Assembly: GCF_963678635.1 (NCBI RefSeq) | Contig: NC_087071.1 | Location: 9,037,842-9,101,841, forward strand | DNA length: 64,000 nt | From: Symsagittifera roscoffensis | Lineage: Eukaryota > Xenacoelomorpha > Acoela > Convolutidae | Reading direction: 5' to 3' | Part shown: piece after piece, positions 10,412 to 19,403 of the stretch | Numbering within the stretch: the first letter of the stretch is position 1 | How the letters are laid out: each line of letters opens with the position of its first letter | Made by a program: the position numbers and the translations under genes | Notes under the pieces: generated by a model | The model's database searches: none | Seen by the model: the letters and a program-made list of their open reading frames with translations, nothing else | Told to the model about the DNA's origin: nothing

Positions 10412-12210
10412 GTTTGGAAGAGGCTGAAAGTCCATATGAAGAGGAAACATATTCAAATATGGAGTCAAGCGCTAAACATTCTCCCAAGTGGGAAAGTTTT
10501 GAGGAGTCTAAAAAGCTATCTAATATGCTCAACAGAAGTTTACTTCAATCATTCAAAGAATCTTCAAAAACTGACGATTCAATGGTCGACTATCTCAACC
10601 CAATCCGTAAAGAAAGCAAATCTAAAACTGAAAAGAAACCACTCAAAACTTCAGAAAAAGAGCAAGATGTAAATGAGGTTCAAAATCAACTTGCGAAAGT
10701 TCTAGAAACTGATGAAGGTTATAAAAGTCCATTGATGAGAGCTATCATAGAACATCACGAACGTATGGGTAACAAAAATAAGGAGGTGAATTTTGAAAAA
10801 GTGACGAAAGTTTCCAAGTCAACCATGAACAAGAGCCGAAAACGTGCTATAAATTGGCTAGAGGAGCAAAAAGGTACTCGCGAAAAAAAGCAGCATGAAA
10901 GAAGTGACGAACTTGAACAATTTGATGATAAAAAAGCAACGAGATACGGGTCTAAATTCCAGCAAAGTGTTGATCTAGAAGGTGGTGAAACTGGTTTGAG
11001 AGCTTTGATGCAGCAATTCCCCAGACCTTCAGCTGAAACCAGGGAAAAGGTTGACGATTTGACCCCTAAGGAGTTTAAGGTTCAAAGGCAAACAGGTCAA
11101 AATCGAGAGTTGGATGAATATTTTGCTGACATATCGCAGTATGCACAAAATGAACTTCAAGAGACGGAAGATGATTCGCAAGAATGGTTCCAGGAAAGGT
11201 CAAATTTGAGAGGTGAAGGTCAACAAAGACGCGACCGACGAGGTGAATTTTCAAATAAGTCTTATCCGTTATATGGAATGGAGCGTCTTAATATATTCGA
11301 TCCAAAATTCTGCAAGCGAGTTGAAGTTGAATCTTCGTCTGAAAAAGCGATACAAAATCAGCTTGATTCAACGTGGAATGTTTTGTTACACAAAGATACA
11401 GCTGCGCTTTTTGAAACACCGACTCAAAATGGATTTGAAGAGATGATTAAATTGACAAATCAGGGAAAACTCTGGAAGTTTCCAATCAACAACGAGCAGG
11501 GATTTGAGGAAGAAGAGAATGTTCCGTTCCAGGATCACGTGTTTCTACTGAAATTTGTGGAAGACTTCCCGAAACATCCGAGAATTCAGACATTCATGGA
11601 GGTAAAATACGTTATTTGAAAATATGTTTTGCGGGGAGGGGGGCGTAGTATTATTACTAAACAACTAAAAGAAATCATATCGGAATATTTTCATGAACAT
11701 TGGTTATGAAACACTTCTCAACATTCAGAATTAGTGTAATTGGCGACTTCAAATAACAACTCAGCTGCAAATTTTATACATTCTTGAAATTTTTTTGTTA
11801 ATGCAGATGGGTTTATTGAGGGCAATTTTACTAATTCGCATAATAATTGATTGGCTTAAAGGGAATTTGTGGGTCTTAAAATAAGAGTTTGTTCAACTGC
11901 TGATTTGAGTAATTTATTGACTTTTCCGATCAATTTTTTCTGATTCTGTTATCTTAAATTAAATAATTTCGTTTTGATACTGTAATCGTTAATAAAAAAT
12001 ATATCGAATCTGATAATATCCATTTCAATATTGAATAGGAACCTAGTTTTTCTTTTTTTACAGGTTGTTTGTGTTGGCTTGTCTAAGAACCACAAGTTGA
12101 CCTTCGCGAAGAAACTGTCTCATCTGCACACACTAAAACAGTACTTCGAAGAGAGATTTGAACTACTCAAGAGTAGCGCCGATTTCGAAGACGATCAAGA
12201 AATAGACTGA
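10412..12210 (+). CDS. MRPS31: Mitochondrial ribosomal protein mS31 (MRPS31), 5' exon(s) missing
   Basis: Small-subunit mitoribosome protein. Two exons are clear: 10412-11601 (acceptor TTTTAG; donor GTAAAA at 11602) and 12064-12210 (acceptor CTTTTTTTACAG; stop TGA 12208-12210), joined in phase 0. The C-terminal half carries the family signature: RLNIFD, QNGFEEMIKLTNQGKLWKFP, INNEQGF, then FPKHPRIQTFME and, in exon 2, CVGLSKNHKLTFAKKLSHL. The N-terminal half is charged and low-complexity, as usual for this family. The exon is entered in phase 1 and the first in-frame ATG (10459) gives no transit-peptide-like start, so an upstream exon with the mitochondrial presequence must exist; I could not find it. 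From 10459 the product is 429 aa, against about 395 for human MRPS31. The reading frame upstream of 10412 is part of a repeat, not protein. Confidence 0.88.
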
Positions 12211-12618
12211 TTAATTGATTGAAGAACTAGCTAATTGATATGAGATTTAAATGAAATATAATGTCTATTGTTTTCCGTTTTACTAGTTAGCACCATAGAA
12301 TATGAACGGATATCTATTTGTTTTGACCATTCTAGAAGATCTGGGAAGGAACTATGGCGTAGGGTACATTTTTTAAGATAGTAAATTTAGATTCGAATTC
12401 TAAAAAAAATTGAACATTGTTTTAGTGTTGAAAAAATATTTTGATTTTATCTTCTATATTAGACGAAAATTGATGACAGGATAACTGACTTTTCATCTCA
12501 TTGAGTTGTCCTTTTCTTAAAATAAAGTAACTGGGAAAAAAAGTTAAAGCTTTTTTCAAATGTTTTTTTGATGTTTCAAATGAAAAACAATGAGTGATTT
12601 TTTTTGTTCTTTTTTGGT

Positions 12619-13050
12619 AAGTCAATGAGCGTAGTAATGAAACTTATATAAGTTGTGTTAGGTTTTTTTCAGAAAAAAGTCTTAAAATTTGTTCACGCTC
12701 ACATTTGATTTTTTGCGGTTTCAACTTAGGTTTTTTTTTTAAGTTCAGTTCATTTCCTTTGTTAAAAGGAAAGCACACTCTCACCAAAAGTTTAAAGTTC
12801 TCGGAAAACGTGAATGATTTCTTGTTTTAAAACTTGTCTATAATTTCCGGAGTTCACAGCGGATTGTAAATTTTACCTATTGATCAAGTTATCATTAAAT
12901 AGTATCAAGCATAAATTGGTCTTGAAGCTCAAGGAGTCTTAAACCAGTAAAAATTTCCTTTGAAATTCAAAGATAGACGTTTTCTTTTCATTAAAAAAGA
13001 AATCAATTTAGTTGTCTGTTTCCTTGCATGCATTGACAGTTCTCAAACTG
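12619..13050 (+). repeat. AAGAGT-family element, copy 2 (degraded)
   Basis: Same block order as the copy at 9410, with degraded ends (opens GTCAATGAGCGTAGTAATGAA). It contains the TTGTTCACGCTCACATTTGA block and AAAAGGAAAGCACACTC. Confidence 0.6.
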
Positions 13051-13208
13051 TTTTTCAGGCAAATCTTAGAACTAATTTGCGCTCAAATTTGACTTTTCGC
13101 GGTTTGATTTTTGCCTTCAGTTCATTTCCTTAGTTAAAATGAAGATAAACTCGACTATCAAACAGCAAAGTTGTAAAGGTCGTGAAAAACTTGAATAGTT
13201 TCATAGTT

Positions 13209-13680
13209 AAGAGAAATGAAAGTAGTGAAGAAACTTTTATAGGTCTTGATGATTTTTTTTGTTTTTCAGGAAAAATTCTTAAAATTTATTCACGCTTAAT
13301 TTTGATTTTTCGCGGTTTCAATTATGATATCTTAAGTTCAGTGCTTTTCCAATGTTAAAAGGAAGGCAAACTCAACTATCGAACAGCAAAAGTGTAAAGG
13401 TCACGAAAAATGTGATCGACTTCTAGTTTCGAAAGTGGAGTTGAATTATCAGATATCCCCGTAAAATAAAATGTTCGTATTGATCCAGTTTTATCAATTT
13501 GGGTTTATTCCATGAAAAGCTTGTCAATAATAAGTTTGTTCTAGAAAATCAAAGAAGGGTAAGGCCATTTTTTTTTCATTGAAATTCGAAGGTTGATATT
13601 TTTTTAAAAAAACAAATCAGTTTTTAATGTTTCTTTGCGTTCAATTCTCTTTTCCATGTGTCAGTTGGCTATGTTTTGTA
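13209..13680 (+). repeat. AAGAGT-family element, copy 3
   Basis: Opens AAGAGAAATGAAAGTAGTGAA and ends TTGCGTTCAATTCTC followed by the GTTGGCTATGTTT tail. The inner blocks CAACTATCGAACAGCAAAA and AAGGTCACGAAAAATGTGA are well preserved. Confidence 0.7.
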
Positions 13681-13718
13681 GTTTCAACTTTTGATCCAGT
13701 TTTGTTCAAACGGGATAG

Positions 13719-13800
13719 CTACCAATTATTAACAATTCTTGAAATTTGAAGAATTTTAACTACCAATTATTAACAATTCTTGAAATTTGAAGAATGTTAA
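13719..13800 (+). repeat. 41-bp tandem duplication
   Basis: Two head-to-tail copies of a 41-bp unit (13719-13759 and 13760-13800) beginning CTACCAATTATTAACAATTC, with one mismatch near the end. A recent slippage or repair duplication. Confidence 0.9.
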
Positions 13801-14033
13801 CGTGGAATATTGGTCGGAAAAATCTGCTACATACACAGCAATTGGTATCAAAATCTCAAAAGTTCCAAATAATACCGGAAAAAAAGAAGAAATTGTTTTC
13901 TTTTTTGTTATTTGGTTTGCAAATATAACTTAAATGAATTAAAGCCGCCAAATTTTTCATACAAGCGGACTTTTTTTTCTTCATTTCCAGCATCACCTAC
14001 AAAAGAAATTAAGCTAAAAAGACAATTTTTAAA

Positions 14034-14215
14034 TTAACTGGTCGGAACATTCTGTGGGACGAGCAATTTCAATTTCTGAAAAGTATAAAAACTTTTTAGC
14101 TGGCAGCGACACGAAAATAAGCAAAAGCAGTTCTTAAATTAACTGTAACTGGTCGAAACATTCTGTGGGACAAGCTATTTCTATTTCTGAATAACATAAA
14201 AACTTTTTAGCAATC
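14034..14215 (+). repeat. Direct repeat pair containing AACATTCTGTGGGAC
   Basis: Two similar blocks, about 14034-14100 and 14145-14212, share TTAAATTAACTG, AACATTCTGTGGGAC, CTATTTCTATTTCTGAA-like text and AAAAACTTTTTAGC. The phrase GAACATTCTGTGC also appears at 18050 and 52300, so it belongs to a dispersed repeat. Confidence 0.65.
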
Positions 14216-14302
14216 AGCGGCAGAGTAAATTAATCGATAGTGTATACGATGGAATGCATATTTTGTTTTTCTGAGGGTTTTAATTGCAGCATTCAAGTTA
14301 AT

Positions 14303-14790
14303 AAGAGTAATCAACGTAGTGAGTACTCTTATATAGGTTTTGCTGTTTTTTTCTTTGTTTTTTTTCAGGAAAAAGTCTTCTAATTTTTTCACGCTCATTT
14401 TTGATTTTTCGCGGTTTAACCTGTGATTTTTTTAAGTTCAGTGCTTTTCTATTGTTAAAAGGAAGGCGAACTCCATTATCGAACAGTAAAATTTTAAAAG
14501 CCACGCAAAACGTTTTCGACTTTTAATTTCGAAAAATGTTTCTGATTTCGAAATTAATTATCAGATTTCCCAGCAAAATACAAGTTTTACCTATTGATTC
14601 AGTTTTCTCAAATAGGGTTAACTTTAACAAAAAAAGTGTCCATCATAAATTGTTGTACAAGTTCAAAGAGCTTTAAGGCCATCTATTTTTTGTTTGAGAT
14701 TCAAAAGTTGAAGGTTTGTCAAAAAAAACAAGTCGGTTTTGTTTTCTTGCGTTTATTACTCTTTTCCAACTGTTCGTTGGCTCAGTTCAA
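14303..14790 (+). repeat. AAGAGT-family element, copy 4
   Basis: Opens AAGAGTAATCAACGTAGTGAG with ACTCTTATATAGG 25 bases on. Ends TTGCGTTTATTACTC and then the CCAACTGTTCGTTGG hairpin. Close to copy 1. Confidence 0.75.
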
Positions 14791-15176
14791 TTTTCTAGAT
14801 TTATTGTCCGACCTTGTCACTTGTGTCAGGAAATAACTATGTGCAAGGTATAGTTTTTTTCCTCAATTTCGACTACCCTTAATTAAGCCCGTAGAGGGCC
14901 AAATGAATCATATTGAATACCGATAAGCTGTGGTTCGATTTCCAAAAAAAAATAAAAGTTGTTTTGGTTTTGGTAACAAATGTTCTAAATTCACAGATGG
15001 CACAAAGCTCTTAATTCAATTTTTACACATTGTAAATTGAATTCAGCTGTTGTTTAATCCAACTTATACAGTTTGTGAACTAAGTCAATTCCCTGATAAA
15101 AATGAAAACAACAGAAAAATTGGCTAAAAAATGAAAGCAGTTTCAAATTTGAATTTATTTACTTCAATCGTTGCAG

Positions 15177-15218
15177 TACGAAGACACGAAGACTCTGTGC
15201 TACTTGGACATCACTTGA
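15177..15218 (+). CDS. Possible short terminal exon, unknown gene
   Basis: A strong acceptor (CTTCAATCGTTGCAG) precedes 13 codons reading YEDTKTLCYLDIT and a TGA at 15216-15218. The codons are unusually GC-balanced for this region. No upstream partner exon is visible, so this is only a candidate. Confidence 0.25.
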   Translation, partial: YEDTKTLCYLDIT

Positions 15219-15269
15219 CTATCCTGGTTCTTTGAAAACGTTTAAGAAAAACGGCAACTTCTGCCGTTT

Positions 15270-15723
15270 AAGAGTCGATGAACGCAATGAAGACCAAAAT
15301 ATAAGTCGTGATGATTGTTTTTTTTTCAGTAATTTGATTTTTCGAGTGTTGAATTTTGATTTTTTTAAGAGTAATGAACGTAGTGAAGACTCTTAAATAG
15401 GTCTTGCTAATTTTTTTTTTTTTTCAGATTGATGGACTTAGGTATAATGCACCTTTTGAGTTCAATTGAAATTCATCTGCTGAAATTCACGTAAATAGCA
15501 CTCTTCAAATACGAACTTGGAAATGGCGCAAAAAACGTGAACAAATTCTAGTTTCGAAAGTAGAGTTTATTTTTAAGATTTCGCAGCGGAATAAAAACTT
15601 TTTCTCAAGGGCATCTGTTTTTTTATTTGAAATTCGAAATTTGAGATTTTTTCAAGAAAGTCAGTGTTTTTTTATGTTAAATTGCGTTCATTACTCTTGT
15701 CCTATCTTCGATTGGCTATGTTT
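15270..15723 (+). repeat. AAGAGT-family elements, copy 5 with a nested extra 5' end
   Basis: A partial 5' end (AAGAGTCGATGAACGCAATG) at 15270 is followed by a full start at 15367 (AAGAGTAATGAACGTAGTG). The copy ends TTGCGTTCATTACTC and CTTCGATTGGCTATG near 15720. The double start suggests one element inserted into or next to another. Confidence 0.7.
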
Positions 15724-16188
15724 TCAAATTCAATTCGTTTATTTTGTTAAAAGGAAGACAATTTCCTTTATCGAAACCCAGAAATCTATAAAAAACGACA
15801 AACATACCTGTAAAAATGTAATAAATGTAAAAATTAGATTCCCAGCGGAATAAAATGGTTACTTATTGCTCCAGTTTTCTCAACTGTGTTTTTAAAATCC
15901 AAACGTGTTAATCATAAATTAATCTTCGAATTCGAAAAGCTTTGAGGCCATATTTTACATTGTGAAGTTCGGAAAGTCCTTTTTTTTCTGTTTCCTAACG
16001 TTGGTTAACGGTTCTTTCTCAATTATTTATGGAGTGCGAGGATCCGCTTTTTTTGCGGTTTTATAACAAGCACTACTGGTATTCTAGCCTGAAAACAATT
16101 TAATATAATAATAATTATTATTCTATGCGTGAGGGAATTAAATGCATGAAAATATAAGCCAAGGAATGCGTTATTTCAGTTTATTCTA

Positions 16189-16992
16189 ATGGCTTTTCGT
16201 AATGGCAGTTCATTCTTCATCTCTACTCGGTCTTTCTGCTGCAGATGTGCCCCCCTCTTCGCTAAGGCTAAACCCCCGGGTGGGGTTAGAGTGGGAGGGG
16301 CGAAAGGAGGGGCTTCATCAACTGGGGCTAATATTACACTACCGAAAGATGCGGATTCACTTGCCAATTACTGCATTGGAGCTCAGGTTAGGGTTTGTGA
16401 AGTTTGTGCAATTTTCACGTGATACTTGTGAAAAAGTTGCTTAATGTTAAGTCGAACTTCAAATGTCAGATACAAATTCGGCATTGCGATCTAAAGCGCG
16501 GATCTTTCTTACAATTTGAGGCTTCTCAATCAGCTAAAGTCACCATTTTAAACTGTCATCGGAACTTGAAAAGACTAAAATCCACTAAAATCGAATCGAC
16601 TGAAATTATTAGTTGAAGCTCGCCAAAAAGGAATTTTACAATAAGAAGAAGTCAATACGCTTTTAAAATAATATTAAAATTTTTGAGCTGATTTTATTCC
16701 TTGTGTTCGATCGCCGATTTCAAAATTACTTTATAATTTTGAAGGTATTGCTTTTTTGAAAATCAAGTGTATTGTATTCCAGGTATACAAAGATAAAGAT
16801 GACCCTGAAATCAATCCAGACAATTCAGCTTACCCAGAGTGGCTGTGGACAATTCGGAAAAACGGGCCACCTATTTTGGAAGAGTTAGATCCAGACTCAA
16901 TCGAATACTGGCAGACGCTGATTGAAATGACATACAAACAAGTTCAGATTGACAGGCCCAAACCGAAACACAGAAAAATCAAAGATTTCTGA
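16189..16992 (+). CDS. MRPL54: Mitochondrial ribosomal protein mL54 (MRPL54), complete, two exons
   Basis: Large-subunit mitoribosome protein, 135 aa. Exon 1 is 16189-16386 (ATG to CAG, donor GTTAGG) and exon 2 is 16783-16992 (acceptor TGTATTCCAG, stop TGA), phase 0. Exon 1 gives a Ser/Arg/Phe-rich start (MAFRNGSSFFISTRSF) suited to mitochondrial import, then a Gly/Lys stretch and LPKDADSLANYCIGAQ. Exon 2 carries the family core, SAYPEWLWTIRKNGPPILEE followed by LDPDSIEYWQTLIEM. Human MRPL54 has the matching YPEWL...GPPKTLEELDP.EYWR block and a similar length (about 138 aa). An acceptor-like TTATTTCAG lies just upstream (16171-16179), so a 5' UTR intron or a trans-spliced leader is possible. 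Confidence 0.9.
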
Positions 16993-17057
16993 GTTTTTTT
17001 TTATCGGATGCAATGTTTTTCATGAGATTTTTCTGATGCTAGTTAATTCTTGAGTAA

Positions 17058-17063
17058 AATAAA
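17058..17063 (+). promoter_or_regulatory. Polyadenylation signal of mL54
   Basis: AATAAA 66 bases after the mL54 stop codon. The surrounding text (TTCTTGAGTAAAAT) recurs in the degraded copy near 17260. Confidence 0.55.
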
Positions 17064-17109
17064 ATTTGATGACGATTGAAAGTTTTTGATGATGAAAGTT
17101 TTTAGATTT

Positions 17110-17385
17110 ATTAGAAGCAAAGTGGACCAAATCGAATTTTAGCAGACAATAATTCAGATTGCATACAAGTTCAGCTTGATTGACTCGAACGGAAACACAG
17201 AAAAATGAAAGATTTCTGTGATATGCTATTTTTTCATTGTGTTTCTGATTATTTTTGTTCTTGAGTAAAATTGAATTTGTTGATGATTGAAACGTTTTGA
17301 TCTAGAAATATAAAAGGCACAATTAGGCCAAACGAATACTGGAAGACGCTTATTGAGATGACATTGTATTTACGAAATAATCTTT
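17110..17385 (+). pseudogene. Degraded tandem copies of the end of mL54 exon 2
   Basis: At 17130-17220 the text CAAATCGAATTTTAGCAGAC through CACAGAAAAATGAAAGATTTCTG aligns with the last codons of exon 2, and the following TTCTTGAGTAAAATTGAATT matches its 3' UTR. At about 17328-17372 a third piece, CGAATACTGGAAGACGCTTATTG, matches the codons for EYWQTLIE. Both carry stops or lack the upstream core, so they are dead partial duplicates. Confidence 0.75.
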
Positions 17386-17454
17386 TGTGTGGTAATATCT
17401 TTGAATTGATTTTTGCAAATAACACAAAGGTTACGATATACTGGCTGATTGAAA

Positions 17455-17625
17455 TGACTTTTATTCCGACCATTGAAACTGGAAAGGAAATTCGTATTCG
17501 GGTGTGTTTAAGTTTTTTTCCACGCAAAGTCAGGTACCGCAAATAATCATCCTACTGGGCTGAGTGATATATCATATAAAAGCCCTTTGAGTCGTGATTT
17601 GAACGACATTAAATACTTTCCAACA
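17455..17625 (+). repeat. Interspersed repeat shared with 20295-20460
   Basis: Shared blocks in the same order in both places: TTCCGACCATTGAAA, TCGGGTGTGTTT, TTTTTTTCACGCAAA, AGGTACCNC, GTAATCA, TCGTGATTTGA, ATTAAA. One copy lies after mL54, the other inside GH16 intron 2. No coding capacity. Confidence 0.7.
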
Positions 17626-18180
17626 AATTTTCCCAGTGTCGAGAAAAACGGGTTCAACATTTCTGATTTTTCGTCTAATTTCGAGCTAGTAAAGCGATCG
17701 AGTAACAATCGTTATATGTGAAGTTACTTTTATTTAGGCTTTTAAACTTAATTTCACTATACGGAAAACAAGTTTTGGTTGTTTAATTTAGTGCTTCCTT
17801 GTCAGGCAGGTTTTCTAAAAAAAAATTTAAAAAATTGTGCAAAAAATTGAATATTTTTTTCAAAATTGTTTGTTTTTAGTTTGTCTTTACTTTTAAAAAA
17901 ATTAATGTTGCGGAAAATGTCTAATTGTTTAAGTTTATACGCGGTTGTAGAGTTCTCAAATCGCACCACGCACTAAAACCCACACTTATTGAAGAAAAAA
18001 AAACAAAAAAAAAGAAACACTTTTCTAATGAATATGATTGGAACATTCTGTGCTATTTGCACAGCAACCTGCTATTCTTGTTGTTGTTTATGTGCGTTTG
18101 TTTTTAGACCGGCAGATTGGTGCTGTCATTAAGGCAGTCTTGAATAATTTTACTTTTGATTCATATGAAATCAAAAGTCG

Positions 18181-18700
18181 ATTCGCGCATAAGGCGAAGA
18201 GCTAACGCACTTGCCTATAAGGCAAAGGTCATTGGTTCCAATCCGGCCAGGACCTTTTTGGGCGGAAAATTGTCCGCGCATCAAAAAATCTTAGCTGGAC
18301 TTTTGTTTGTCTGATTTGTTTAATCGGCTTAGGTCCGGCAGCATCAAATTTGCCTAAAACTTGGACATTTTTTACTGAAATTAAAAGAAGAAAAAACATT
18401 TCAGTGTATTCTGGTTTTGGACTAAGTTTTGCCAATTTTTTTGCTATTTTTTTCATGCTGTTCATTACAAATTTTTGGAAGTGGTTTTGGACCAAGTTGT
18501 TTTGGACTAAATTGTGTTGGAAGTTGTTTTGGACTAAGTTTTGCCTATTTTTTTGCTTTTTTTTCGTGCTGTTCATTACACATTTTTGGAAATTGTTTTC
18601 TTTGTAAATTGTAGGAGTGTTCAGTGCAGTGCCAACACACAATCTTGGGACGACAAATCCTAGAAGTTCGATTTCAGTCGGGACCTGTTTTTTTATGGAA
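18181..18700 (+). repeat. tRNA-related modules around an internal tandem duplication
   Basis: 18183-18250 looks like a decayed tRNA: an anticodon-arm-like TTGCCTATAAGGCAA and a T-arm/B-box TTGGTTCCAATCCGGCC. A second B-box-like unit, AAGTTCGATTTCAGTCGGGACCTG then T-runs, lies at about 18645-18695. Between them, GGTTTTGGACTAAGTTTTGCC plus CATGCTGTTCATTACA is duplicated (18413 and about 18525). The minus-strand 210-codon frame across 18229-18861 is a by-product of these repeats. Confidence 0.45.
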
Positions 18701-19403
18701 ACTGAAAGTTTCGAATATTGTAGTCTTTCATGTCTGCTAACTTTTGTCGGCATAGGTTCCGCAGAAAGGTTCGTTTTCCATAAGCATTTTGAAAGCTCTT
18801 TGTAAAGTTTATAGTGGTGCAGGTAGTTTTTTTTGCAGGAATTTTTCGTCCTTTCTTGCAAGTTTTGTAACCTTTTTTGACGTTTTTTGAAGCTTTTTTT
18901 TTTAAATTTTCGATTTGTCTTTTCATTTGTTGGTAATTGTAGTCATCAATTTTTGTATCTCAAGTGAAGCGAAGCTCCGCATCGCCTCTTTGTGAAAGAA
19001 TCGTTTCTGTTTTCAAACATCTTCTGCACGTTGTCCCGTCGATTTTCTCTGGATAGGTACGTGAAGTACTTCGTCCAACATAAAAACTTAGTCCTGTTCT
19101 TATTTCCAAATATCCATGAGATAAACAGAAATACTCATTTGCAGTATCTGAAATGAGAGTTTGACTTCTTCCGCTCGTTATTCTATTAAACTAAGTGACG
19201 TTTCCAATATGGTTTTGGGTGCAGTAAGATATGCATTGACTTGAATTTAAATGTTTAGTTCTAATCTGGTTGCTCTATACTTAAAAGGTAAATTTGCTTA
19301 TGAGGAAGAACGTTCTGTTTCTTGCCCCGCCTATTAAAGCCATCGAAATACCAGAAACTTTGCTCGTATTCATTATTGACATAGTATTTCTTAATTTTGC
19401 AAA

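Larger units (their letters stand above)
12211..15176. other. Repeat-filled intergenic region
   Basis: Between mS31 and the small candidate exon at 15177 I see only AAGAGT-family elements (12619-13050, 13209-13680, 14303-14790) and small local duplications. No open frame here has coding character. Confidence 0.6.

Noticed and set aside
18183-18255. Functional tRNA gene
   Set aside because: No 7-bp acceptor stem or consistent anticodon loop; only the anticodon-stem-like and T-arm-like parts are readable.
18229-18861. 210-codon minus-strand open frame
   Set aside because: It runs across tRNA-like modules and an internal tandem duplication; the NLVQNNF-type repetition is a product of the repeated DNA, and the frame has no domain.
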